A stretch of 64,000 nt of DNA. Source: Phyllobacterium lublinensis. Lineage in GTDB: Bacteria > Pseudomonadota > Alphaproteobacteria > Rhizobiales > Rhizobiaceae. Under the pieces are notes generated by a model that had not been told where the DNA came from, did no database searches, and was given only the letters and a program-made list of their open reading frames with translations. Positions within the stretch are counted from its first letter, which is position 1, and every line of letters starts with the position of its first letter. The DNA is taken from the NCBI RefSeq assembly GCF_020164435.1, contig NZ_JAIUDQ010000001.1:124001-188000 (forward strand), written 5' to 3'. Positions 1-7,258 of the stretch are shown here, piece by piece. Position numbers and translations under genes: made by a program.

Positions 1-242
1 GATTGCCCCGAGAGTTCCTCGATCTCCTTGTAGAGACTGACCGTGTAGGCCTGAAGTTTGGCGACGTTGGGATCGCCATTGAGGGTATGAAAGCCGCCAG
101 CTGCATGCCAGGACGAGCCGGATGTCAGCTCCGAGCGCTCGATCAGCATGACGTCCGTCCAGCCGGCGCGTGCGAGATGGTAGAGCACGGAGCATCCGAC
201 AACGCCGCCGCCTATGACCACTGCTTTAACGTGCGATTTCAT
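1..242 (-). CDS. FAD-dependent oxidoreductase, dimethylglycine/sarcosine dehydrogenase-like (partial, 5' end only)
   Basis: Only the first 80 residues are inside the window; the gene continues past the left edge. The N-terminus is a Rossmann FAD-binding fold with the dinucleotide motif VIGGGVVGCS at residues 9-18 and the ribose-binding acid in LIER near residue 35, followed by the SSWHAAGG segment typical of the dimethylglycine/sarcosine dehydrogenase (DAO plus GcvT) family. The ATG at 242 is preceded by an AAAGAGG-type ribosome site. It lies 59 bp downstream of the MttB-family gene on the same strand, which suggests a betaine-to-dimethylglycine-to-sarcosine demethylation route. The substrate is inferred from context. 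Confidence 0.8.
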   Translation of the reverse strand, partial: MKSHVKAVVIGGGVVGCSVLYHLARAGWTDVMLIERSELTSGSSWHAAGGFHTLNGDPNVAKLQAYTVSLYKEIEELSGQ

Positions 243-301
243 GCGCTTATGCCTCTTTGTCGTAAATGTGATTCAATGCGTTGAGAGTTTGATTCAACTT
301 G

Positions 302-1882
302 TCAGAAATCGGTAGGCGCGCCGCCTTCGGCCTTGCGCCTTGCGACGAAGCCATTGATTTCTTCTTCAATCGCCGGATCGATCGCCGGTTTCTCATAGGT
401 GGCCAGCCGTTCTTTCCAGATGCGGTTGGCGCGCTCGATCGCGGTGGGCGAGCCGGCTTCCTGCCAGGTTTCGTAGTTGCGCCAGTCGGAAATGATCGGG
501 GCATAGAAGGCAGTCTTGTAACGGGACTGGGTGTGGGCCGTCCCAAAGAAATGGCCGCCCGGGCCGACATCGCGCATGGCGTCAAGTCCAAGCGCATCCT
601 CGGAAAGATCGAGAGGTGTCAGGAATTCGGCCACCATCTGCAGCAGATCGAAGTCGAGAATCATCTTCTCGTAGGAGCAGCACAGGCCGCCCTCCAGCCA
701 CCCGGCCGAGTGCAACATGAAATTGCCACCGCCCTGAATGGCTCCCCACAGCGAGAATACGGATTCGTAGGCCGCCTGGGCATCCACGGTGTTGGCCGCG
801 CAGACATTGGAGGTCCGGTACGGGATCCCATAGCGTCGGGCAAGTTGACCGCCAACCATCTGGGCTTTCATATACTCGGGAGTTCCGAAAGCTGGCGCAC
901 CGGATTTCATATCCACGTTGGAGGTGAATCCGCCATAACCGACGGGAGCGCCCTTCCTGACCATCTGGGTGAAGGAGATGCCAGCCAAGGCTTCGGCATT
1001 CTGCTGGACCAGCGCCCCTGCGATCGTCACCGGAGCCATGGCGCCAGCCAATGTGAACGGTGTGACGATGACGATCTGGCCATTGCCCGACATCTGAATG
1101 ATGCCTTCCAGCATTGGGACGTCGAGCTTCAGGGGTGAATTGGTATTGATGATCGTGTAGCACGACGCTTCGTTCTGCAACTGTTCGTGGCTGACACCAC
1201 GGGCGAGGCGGGCTATCTCAATTCCGTCCTGATTGCGCTCCTTGCCGAGCGAATAAATGTGAAACGGCTTGTCGGTCAGCGTAGCGAGATCGCGAATACA
1301 TTCGAGGTGGCGTACCGAAGGATGGATATCGATCGGCTCCACCGGATAACCGCCTGTCGCATTGATGATATTGTGCATCTGCGCCAGTTTCAGGAAATTG
1401 CGAAAATCTGCCTGATTGCCCGAACGCCGGCCGTTGTCGGTATCAGAGCAATTGGGTGCTGATCCCATCTGGGCGAAAATGAGGTTGTTTCCGCCGAAGC
1501 GGACATTGTGCGCGGGATTACGCGCATGCAATGTGAATTCCGACGGTGCATGGCCGACATATTCGAGGATCATGTCCTTGTCGAAACGAACGCGCATCGT
1601 GCCGGGCGCGACATGGGCACCCGCCTTCTTCATGATATCGCGCGCTCCGTCATGAAGAACGTCGACGCCGATTTCCTGCAATACCTTGAGTGAGGCATTG
1701 TGGATCGATTCGAGTTCGTCATCGGAAACGATCTTCGTCGGCGCGAATGGAATATTCAGCTGGCGAGAGGGCGGCTGGTCGAAGGCCCCGCTCTCGACGC
1801 TACGCGGCCGGGATCGACCTCCACGCCGGCCATGATCGCGTGGTGACGTGTTTGTTTCGATCTCAACTGCAGGTTCGCTCAT
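302..1882 (-). CDS. trimethylamine/betaine methyltransferase, MttB superfamily (non-pyrrolysine)
   Basis: The 526-residue product matches the MttB superfamily of corrinoid-dependent methyltransferases acting on quaternary or tertiary amines. There is a basic low-complexity N-terminus, then a TIM-barrel body with glycine-rich loops (GGLCCSYEK, GPGGHFFGT). The reading frame has no internal amber codon, so this is the non-pyrrolysine branch that includes glycine betaine methyltransferases. The ATG at 1882 was chosen because GAAGGG lies 8 nt upstream and the protein then has family length; the open frame continues upstream to 2224, with an alternative ATG near 2014. Neighbours are a betaine-type ABC transporter and a dimethylglycine dehydrogenase-like gene. 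No corrinoid-carrier protein gene is nearby. The exact substrate is not proven. Confidence 0.85.
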   Translation of the reverse strand: MSEPAVEIETNTSPRDHGRRGGRSRPRSVESGAFDQPPSRQLNIPFAPTKIVSDDELESIHNASLKVLQEIGVDVLHDGARDIMKKAGAHVAPGTMRVRFDKDMILEYVGHAPSEFTLHARNPAHNVRFGGNNLIFAQMGSAPNCSDTDNGRRSGNQADFRNFLKLAQMHNIINATGGYPVEPIDIHPSVRHLECIRDLATLTDKPFHIYSLGKERNQDGIEIARLARGVSHEQLQNEASCYTIINTNSPLKLDVPMLEGIIQMSGNGQIVIVTPFTLAGAMAPVTIAGALVQQNAEALAGISFTQMVRKGAPVGYGGFTSNVDMKSGAPAFGTPEYMKAQMVGGQLARRYGIPYRTSNVCAANTVDAQAAYESVFSLWGAIQGGGNFMLHSAGWLEGGLCCSYEKMILDFDLLQMVAEFLTPLDLSEDALGLDAMRDVGPGGHFFGTAHTQSRYKTAFYAPIISDWRNYETWQEAGSPTAIERANRIWKERLATYEKPAIDPAIEEEINGFVARRKAEGGAPTDF

Positions 1883-2085
1883 TGTCCATGCCCTTCGCCC
1901 ACGCCCAGGACGGGCGATGATGCCACTATCGCTAGACCTATCCCAGGGGTGCACAGCGTGAGCGACGCCAAGCGCAAGGGAAGCGACATGCCCGGATTGG
2001 GATGGATTCATTCCTGTTTCTCGCAATGTTTGTGGTTTACCCTTGCCACGCCCGCTTTTGCGTCTGGCCATTGAATGGTTGGGAA

Positions 2086-2147
2086 GACGGGCGGTCGTCG
2101 AAGCGCGTCTTTTGGGTAGTGATGGTGCGATCCGAAGACCGCCCGTC
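2086..2147. repeat. 11-bp perfect inverted repeat upstream of mttB-like gene
   Basis: GACGGGCGGTC at 2086-2096 is matched exactly by its reverse complement GACCGCCCGTC at 2137-2147, with 40 nt between. It lies in the 926-bp gap between the ABC ATPase and the methyltransferase gene and could fold as part of the mttB leader transcript or act at the DNA level. Confidence 0.6.
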
Positions 2148-2195
2148 CGGCGACTTTTGATCGTGCCCGTTCCGCTTGGGGGGCTTCGGCGGATC

Positions 2196-2319
2196 GCTTG
2201 CCCTTGCGGGAAGCTCACTGCCAACGCCCCTTAAAGTGCTCGTCCAGCACGCGCCGGTCGTAGTACCGGCAGGGGAACCCTTGGACGCAACTTCCCCGGA
2301 CAGCGGGTGCGTCACCCGC
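2196..2319. ncRNA. candidate structured RNA or leader element (tandem hairpins)
   Basis: Five consecutive self-complementary segments are packed into 124 nt: 2196-2214 (GCTT/AAGC plus CCC/GGG with one bulge), 2236-2250 (GTGCT/AGCAC), 2253-2270 (GCCGGT/ACCGGC), 2272-2297 (GGGGAA/TTCCCC) and 2303-2319 (GCGGGTG/CACCCGC around a 3-nt loop). No plausible protein is encoded here. A run of eight T on the plus strand (2433-2440) could end a plus-strand RNA; read on the minus strand, the element would sit in the 5' leader of the mttB-like gene. I could not match it to tmRNA, RNase P RNA, SRP RNA or a known riboswitch by eye, so the strand and identity are open. Confidence 0.35.
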
Positions 2320-2447
2320 CATCGGAGGCGCCGGTCCTTCTCCCACTTCGAACGGCTCCGGAAGCAGTTCCCACGGGAAGGACGGCAATGAGCATAAGCG
2401 AGGTTCGGAGGGCGTGGATAAGTTTCAGGTGATTTTTTTTGCAAAGG

Positions 2448-2757
2448 CGCTGTGCGTGGTTCGCCCTTCGACAAGCACAGGATGTGGAGCTCTCTGGGAC
2501 TGGCCATGTCGCTGTGCGTGGTTCGACAAGCTCACCACGAGGGATGTGGGTTGTGCTACATGGACAATCGTCCTCTACGCGCCGATCGCCAATGTGAGCG
2601 GTTTCGAAGCCCTGCAGTTGCTGGCTTGTCGAACCACGCACAGCGCCAAGGCAAGCCGTTATATTGAGTTGGTAGGATGCCGGCATTGATGGCAGACCCA
2701 GGATGAGGCTAACTGAGTTTGCCAAAGCGCCAAGGCAAGCCATTATCGTGAGTTGGT
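2448..2757. repeat. intergenic repeat cluster (direct and inverted copies)
   Basis: Two related units start GCTGTGCGTGGTTCG, at about 2449 and at 2511; the second contains a 21-bp stretch (2511-2531) whose exact reverse complement is at 2624-2644. Immediately after, a 31-bp unit beginning GCGCCAAGGCAAGCC occurs at 2643-2673 and again at 2727-2757 with three mismatches. The GTTCGACAAGC core resembles short palindromic intergenic repeats common in Rhizobiales genomes. No coding capacity is apparent. Confidence 0.7.
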
Positions 2758-2808
2758 GCGATACCCCCAATCTCACTTGGTGAGGGAGACTGGGAGCGCT
2801 ATTCTTGC

Positions 2809-3882
2809 CTACTCGGCTGCGGCGCGGGAGGTCAGGTGGCTGATTGGCGTGACCATCGCCTGGATCAGGCTGTTCATGCTGATTGTCCCGGTTGGCTTGC
2901 CATTGTCGTCGACGACCGTGGCGTATTGCTGGTTGGCATCGGTCATCGTCTTGGCCGCATCTTCGAGAATCGTGCCGGACCTGACGGTGACGCCGCCAGT
3001 GGCGGCCGGGGCGCCCGAATGGGTGGCGATGGTGTCAACCATGATGACGCGGCCGCGGTTCACTTCCTTGACGAAGCTCGAAATATATTCATCCGCCGGC
3101 TTCAGGACGATATCCTGGCCGGTCCCCTGCTGGACGACTTCACCATCGCGCAGGATTGCGATGCGGTCGCCAAGCCGGAGTGCTTCATCGAGGTCATGGG
3201 TTATGAAAACGATCGTCTTCTTGATTTCCTTCTGAAGGTCGAGAAGGACCGTCTGCATGTCCATGCGAATGAGTGGGTCGAGCGCGGAGAACGCTTCGTC
3301 CATCAGCAGGATCGGGGCGTCATTGGTGAGCGCGCGCGCCAGCCCGACGCGCTGTTGCATGCCGCCCGAGAGCTGGTTGGGGTAGTGACCCTCGAAGCCT
3401 TTCAGTCCGACCCGTTCAATCCAGCGTCTTGCCTGTTCTTCCTGTTTCTCACGCGACAGGCCCTGTATCTCGAGGCCATAAACGGTGTTGTCGAGCACGG
3501 TGCGGTGGGGAAGGAGGGCAAACTTCTGGAACACCATCGCCGTTTTATGCCGGCGGAACTGGCGCAGATCGTTCTGGTTCATCTTGCAAACGTCTGCCTG
3601 GTCTACGATGACCTCGCCTGCCGTGGGGTCGATGAGCCGGTTGATGTGGCGGATCAGCGTGGATTTGCCTGAACCCGAAAGGCCCATGACTACCTGTATG
3701 CAACCGGCCGGCATGTCGATGTTGATGTCGCGCAGGCCAAGGACGTGGCCATGTTGTTCGTTCAACTCTGTCTTGGACATGCCTTTCTTGACGGCGTCGA
3801 CATAGGCAGAAGGTCTCTGGCCAAAGATCTTGTAGAGATTCTTGATCTTGATGCCCGCGCCTTGAATGTTGCGATCAGCCAT
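2809..3882 (-). CDS. quaternary-amine (glycine betaine/choline-type) ABC transporter ATP-binding protein
   Basis: The 357-residue protein is of the ProV/OpuAA type. The Walker A motif is GLSGSGKS, the signature is LSGGMQQR, the Walker B is ILLMDEAFSALDP and the switch histidine is in FITHDLDEA. After the ATPase domain comes a regulatory C-terminal tail with CBS-like sequence (residues about 270-357). The ATG at 3882 is preceded by GGAGG and overlaps the end of the permease gene by 8 nt, so the genes are translationally coupled; a longer open frame upstream was rejected. It energises uptake across the inner membrane with the two genes upstream. The substrate is inferred from the adjacent demethylation genes; choline, glycine betaine and proline betaine remain possible. 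Confidence 0.9.
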   Translation of the reverse strand: MADRNIQGAGIKIKNLYKIFGQRPSAYVDAVKKGMSKTELNEQHGHVLGLRDINIDMPAGCIQVVMGLSGSGKSTLIRHINRLIDPTAGEVIVDQADVCKMNQNDLRQFRRHKTAMVFQKFALLPHRTVLDNTVYGLEIQGLSREKQEEQARRWIERVGLKGFEGHYPNQLSGGMQQRVGLARALTNDAPILLMDEAFSALDPLIRMDMQTVLLDLQKEIKKTIVFITHDLDEALRLGDRIAILRDGEVVQQGTGQDIVLKPADEYISSFVKEVNRGRVIMVDTIATHSGAPAATGGVTVRSGTILEDAAKTMTDANQQYATVVDDNGKPTGTISMNSLIQAMVTPISHLTSRAAAE

Positions 3883-4762
3883 GGACGACCTCCTGATGCT
3901 TCTGAAGACGCTTGCCATAGGCCTGACTAACGCGGTCGAAGATGATGGCAATGCCGACAATGGCAAGGCCGTTGAAAAGTCCGAGGGAGAAGAATTGCCC
4001 GTTGACGGAGCGCAGAACCGGCTGGCCCAAGCCCTGCACGCCGATCATCGACGCGATGACAACCATGGCAAGCGCCATCATGATGGTCTGGTTGATACCC
4101 GCCATGATGGTCGGAAGGGCGAGGGGTATCTGGACGTTCTTGAGACGCTGCCAGCTCGAAGAGCCGAATGCATCGGCGGCTTCGAGGACATCCTTGTCGA
4201 CCAGCCTGATGCCAAGATTGGTGAGGCGGATCATCGGCGGAATGGCATAGATCACCACGGCGATGAGCCCCGGCACCTTGCCGATGCCGAGCAGCATGAC
4301 GACAGGGATGAGATACACGAAACTCGGCATGGTCTGCATGACGTCAAGAATGGGGTTGACCATGCGCTGGAAACTGTCCGAACGCGCCATGACGATACCG
4401 ATCGGAATGCCGATAACGATGGAGACAACCGTTCCCACGAAGATCATCGCGATCGTCTTCATGGCATCGCTCCACATGTCGAAGTAACCGATAAGGAGCA
4501 GCGTGAGAATTGTTCCGCCGACGATCTTCCAGTTGCGGCTGGCGATCCATGCGATGCCGCCGATGAGAACGATCATGATCGGCCATGGCGTCACGGTCAT
4601 GAACCGCTCAGCCTGGATCAGGAAGTATTGCAGTGGTTCGAAAAAGGATTCGATGACATCGCCATATTGACGGGTGAAGGCCTTGAACCCTTCATCCATG
4701 GTCTTTTTCAGGTTGCGCAGCGTGTCGTCATTCATATTCGGGAATGAGTAGAACCAGTCCAT
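3875..4762 (-). CDS. quaternary-amine ABC transporter permease (ProW/OpuAB type)
   Basis: The 295-residue protein is an inner-membrane permease of the binding-protein-dependent family. After an N-terminal amphipathic segment there are several hydrophobic helices and the ATPase-contact (EAA) loop around DVLEAADAFGSSSWQRL. The ATG at 4762 follows an AAGGG ribosome site; the longer open frame to 4888 lacks family similarity at its start. It lies 126 bp after the binding-protein gene, with two RNA hairpins between, and overlaps the ATPase gene by 8 nt. It forms the membrane channel of the betaine-type transporter. Confidence 0.9.
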   Translation of the reverse strand: MDWFYSFPNMNDDTLRNLKKTMDEGFKAFTRQYGDVIESFFEPLQYFLIQAERFMTVTPWPIMIVLIGGIAWIASRNWKIVGGTILTLLLIGYFDMWSDAMKTIAMIFVGTVVSIVIGIPIGIVMARSDSFQRMVNPILDVMQTMPSFVYLIPVVMLLGIGKVPGLIAVVIYAIPPMIRLTNLGIRLVDKDVLEAADAFGSSSWQRLKNVQIPLALPTIMAGINQTIMMALAMVVIASMIGVQGLGQPVLRSVNGQFFSLGLFNGLAIVGIAIIFDRVSQAYGKRLQKHQEVVHG

Positions 4763-4821
4763 TTGTCGGTACCCTTCTATGGTCATCCCCAGCGCTACGC
4801 CCTTGAATGACTGAAGCGGTC

Positions 4822-4882
4822 GAACGCAGCGGCGTTCAACCTGTCGAGAGTGGGATGCGGCGAAGCAGGGCTCCGCCGCATC
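4822..4882 (-). promoter_or_regulatory. two intercistronic stem-loops between binding-protein and permease genes
   Basis: GAACGC/GCGTTC around a 4-nt loop (4822-4837) and a perfect 9-bp stem GATGCGGCG/CGCCGCATC with an 11-nt loop (4854-4882). Neither is followed by a T run in the direction of transcription, so they fit an mRNA-stabilising structure that lets the binding protein be made in excess, rather than a terminator. The function is inferred from position. Confidence 0.5.
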
Positions 4883-4888
4883 TGACAA

Positions 4889-5890
4889 TTATTGTATTGC
4901 TGCTTTGACTTTTTCTGCAGCTTCCGGCGAAACCCACTTGGTCCAGACTGCCTCATTGTTCTTGAGGTAGTACTTGGCGCCATCTTCGCCCGTCGCCTGG
5001 TTGTCAACCATCCAGGCCAGCAGCTTGTTGAATTCTTCAGTCGAAAGCTGCCGCTTTTTCAGATAGTCGAACGCTGGACCCGAGGAGTCGGCGAACTTCT
5101 TGGTTACAACAGTGTAAATATCGGAGATCGCCCAGCCATTGGGCTTGGGGTCGGGGCAATCGGCGACGACAGTGCATCGCTTCCACTCCGCCTCGTCAAA
5201 CGGTACGCCATTGTCCAGCTTGACCATGGGATACTTGCCGAGGATGGCGGTTGGGCCCCAATAGTAGCCCATCCAAGGCTCTTTGCGTTCGTAAGCCTTT
5301 GCAATCGAACCATCGAGGCCTGCCGCCGAACCGGTGTCGACGAGTGTGAAACCATTCTTTTCGCCTTCAAAGGCCTTGAAGAAATTGGTCGTCGTTATCT
5401 GGCAGGCCCAACCCGACGGGCAATTGTACACTGCGCCCTTCTTTGGATCCTCTGGCGAGGGGAACAGTTCCGGGTGCTTCATGGCATCTGCGATCGTCTT
5501 GATATCGGGATGCTCATCGGCGAAATATTTGGGGATCCACCAGCTTTCCGTCCCACCCTCGGTAATCGCGGGTGCTGCGTAGACGAGCTTGTTTTCCTTG
5601 ACCGCCTTTTCAAGCTGGTCGCGAACGGTGTTGAGCCAGCCCTCCGGTGCGATGTCCGGCTGACCTTTTTCGATCATCGACGTAAATGTCGGGACAGTGT
5701 CGCCAGCCACAAGCTCGGCGTCGCAGCCATAACCTTCAGCAAGGATCAGCCTGTCCAGATTGGCCAGGGCTTCAGCCGAAGGCCAGTTCATGTTGGCGAT
5801 TGTAACGGTGCCGCATTCCTGTGCCGATGCCGATCCGGCATAGCCGAAAAGACCAGCGGCTAAGATAGTTGAAGCGAGCAGCTTCTTCAT
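4889..5890 (-). CDS. quaternary-amine ABC transporter substrate-binding protein (OpuAC/ChoX-like)
   Basis: The 333-residue protein has a classical signal peptide ending ASA (residues about 1-23) and an OpuAC-type periplasmic binding domain. Aromatic residues suited to a quaternary-ammonium cage are visible in NMNWPSAE, TESWWIP and WMGYYWGP. Paired cysteines (CPSGWAC; CTVVADC) recall the ChoX/ProX type. The ATG at 5890 follows GGGAGATAAAG. It is the first gene of the transporter operon. Choline, glycine betaine or a related betaine is the likely ligand; the sequence alone does not decide which. Confidence 0.9.
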   Translation of the reverse strand: MKKLLASTILAAGLFGYAGSASAQECGTVTIANMNWPSAEALANLDRLILAEGYGCDAELVAGDTVPTFTSMIEKGQPDIAPEGWLNTVRDQLEKAVKENKLVYAAPAITEGGTESWWIPKYFADEHPDIKTIADAMKHPELFPSPEDPKKGAVYNCPSGWACQITTTNFFKAFEGEKNGFTLVDTGSAAGLDGSIAKAYERKEPWMGYYWGPTAILGKYPMVKLDNGVPFDEAEWKRCTVVADCPDPKPNGWAISDIYTVVTKKFADSSGPAFDYLKKRQLSTEEFNKLLAWMVDNQATGEDGAKYYLKNNEAVWTKWVSPEAAEKVKAAIQ

Positions 5891-6234
5891 GTGCTTTATC
5901 TCCCACTCATTTGACAGTTCACCCGAATACGAATTCTAACTTGGTACTGCCTTACCCAGTTGTTCGCTTGTGTGCCATTTGGCATCCTTATTCCGTCAGA
6001 ATGCAATGGTTTCATCGAATAAATGCGGTATATCGCGACAACGCCTATCGATATAACGACGCAAGTAAAACGAACAGGTTGCCAGATGGTTCATAGCTCA
6101 TGCGGCATGGTAACAAAGGAATGAACGAAAGATCAATGCTTTAGGCAACCTTGCTTGACAAACGGTTTGACCTGCCCCGCAACCTGCCTAATTGTTACAG
6201 TTGAACATTCCTCCATTGATCAAAGGCATCCCCC
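5891..6234. other. intergenic region upstream of the transporter operon
   Basis: The 344 bp separate the divergent binding-protein gene and the small ORF at 6235. The sequence is more AT-rich than its surroundings and should carry both promoters, but I see no decisive -35/-10 pair, operator or RNA structure. Confidence 0.5.
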
Positions 6235-6582
6235 ATGAGAACGGCCAGGAAAAAGCAACGCCACATTGCCGACGCACAATTGGCCGCCATGGTCATCGCC
6301 ATGCGGCTTCCGGTGATGGCCATGGAGAGCTTGACCGACAAGACAAGGGGGCCGGAAACCAGTCGCGCGGTGTCCGAAAAGGTTGCTGCAGCCGTGGATG
6401 GTGCAGTGTCGGCGCAACTGTCCGTCATGAACTCGGCAGCGACTTTCTGGCTGGACGTGATGAGCGGAAAATCGCCAGCGTCCCTGATCAACGCAGCTGT
6501 CAATAAAGCGACAGATGCGGCGCTGAAGCCTGGGAGAAAAACCCTGCGCGCGAATTACAAACGTCTGGTGCCAGGTGCATAA
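6235..6582 (+). CDS. small alanine-rich helical protein of unknown function
   Basis: The 115-residue product has a basic N-terminus (RTARKKQRH), a moderately hydrophobic, methionine-rich segment (residues about 16-32) and a long alanine/serine-rich, probably helical, middle, ending in a basic tail. Comparable small Rhizobiales proteins have been labelled antifreeze-like or phasin-like on composition alone, so I assign no function. The ATG at 6235 has only a weak AAAGG upstream. It is divergent from the transporter operon and stands alone. Frame and composition look coding, but confidence in the exact start is limited. Confidence 0.6.
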   Translation: MRTARKKQRHIADAQLAAMVIAMRLPVMAMESLTDKTRGPETSRAVSEKVAAAVDGAVSAQLSVMNSAATFWLDVMSGKSPASLINAAVNKATDAALKPGRKTLRANYKRLVPGA

Positions 6583-6799
6583 AGGCCTTTTCCGTAAGCG
6601 TCATCGTTGATTTGAAGACGGAATTTCCAAGATTGCCGGGCCCGCAAGGCCCAGTCCATCGATTTCGGCATACCACCCATGCAAATATGCAGGGTCCGGT
6701 ACTGTAAATGCGACATGCCATGGCGAATTTTTATGATCAAACTTTAGGCAGAAAGCGCATTTGAGCAGCAACAACGTTTTCTCTCTTCGAGGTGCAGAA

Positions 6800-6937
6800 A
6801 TGCTCTATATTTTCAACCGCAACGACCGCGTTCACATTTCCTGGAATGCCACCGAAAAGCGCAATGCATCTTCCAGCAATGCAAAAAGCGGCATCGCCTC
6901 CGCGCTTTCGTTCATCTGGACGCGTTCGGCCGGCTAA
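6800..6937 (+). CDS. small protein, 45 residues, unknown function
   Basis: This short frame begins with an ATG five bases after GAGGTG, a good ribosome site, and ends at TAA 28 bp before a strong intrinsic terminator, which together suggest an expressed small gene. The peptide is basic and Ser/Asn/Ala-rich (starts MLYIFNRNDR, ends IWTRSAG), with no clear membrane segment or known domain. It is not obviously an attenuation leader: there is no run of one regulatory amino acid and no biosynthetic gene follows on this strand. A longer frame beginning at 6792 was considered and rejected because its composition is not protein-like. Confidence 0.45.
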   Translation: MLYIFNRNDRVHISWNATEKRNASSSNAKSGIASALSFIWTRSAG

Positions 6938-6965
6938 GACCGCCAACGCGACGTCGGATTTTTTG

Positions 6966-6995
6966 AAACCGCTGCCGGCAATGGCGGCGGTTTTT
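6966..6995 (+). terminator. rho-independent terminator after the small ORF
   Basis: AAACCGCTGCC pairs with GGCGGCGGTTT (11 bp with one T-G wobble) around a 6-nt loop and is followed by a short T run on the plus strand. Confidence 0.75.
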
Positions 6996-7025
6996 CTTCG
7001 TCTGTCTGATGAGCATCGGCAAAAT

Positions 7026-7059
7026 CAAAAAACCGCCCTGTCCCGGGGAGCAGCGCGGT
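7026..7059 (-). terminator. rho-independent terminator reading leftward
   Basis: On the minus strand, ACCGCGCTG pairs with CAGGGCGGT (one mismatch) around a 10-nt loop and runs into six T. It lies about 200 bp beyond the stop of the hydroxyisobutyrate dehydrogenase gene and is the likely end of that operon. It sits back-to-back with the plus-strand terminator at 6966. The 6938-7258 stretch otherwise holds nothing I can identify. Confidence 0.65.
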
Positions 7060-7258
7060 CTTTTGCCAATATACGCATGGCTTCCTGCCGAACGTTACGC
7101 GGGCAGAAGAACAGCTCCGGTACGCAGTACCTGATCCGGAGCGGGAAGCAGAGGCATCTGCTTACCTGTAAAGTTTTAACCGGACATCGTTACCGCGAGG
7201 TTATCGAGAGCTTAAGCAAATCTAAATTCGGCAGTTTTTCAGAATTTTCTTGAAGAGT

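Noticed and set aside
1883-2224. N-terminal extension of the MttB-like protein to 2224
   Set aside because: The extra 114 residues are basic and low complexity, cover the hairpin/inverted-repeat region, and a good ribosome site precedes ATG 1882.
2341-2390. SRP RNA-like motif (CTCCGGAAGCAG) in the structured region
   Set aside because: The surrounding sequence does not form the SRP apical loop with its conserved asymmetric loops, and the full consensus is not present.
2037-2507. 156-codon minus-strand frame in the 926-bp gap
   Set aside because: Spans the hairpin region and repeats, Pro/Arg/Ser-rich, no homology recognised; better explained as non-coding.
4892-5863. 323-codon plus-strand frame over the binding-protein gene
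   Set aside because: Shadow of the OpuAC-type gene on the opposite strand; no ribosome site or domain.
6792-7253. 153-codon plus-strand frame over the small ORF and terminators
   Set aside because: It reads through two terminator hairpins and has non-protein-like composition; the 45-codon frame with a ribosome site is preferred.
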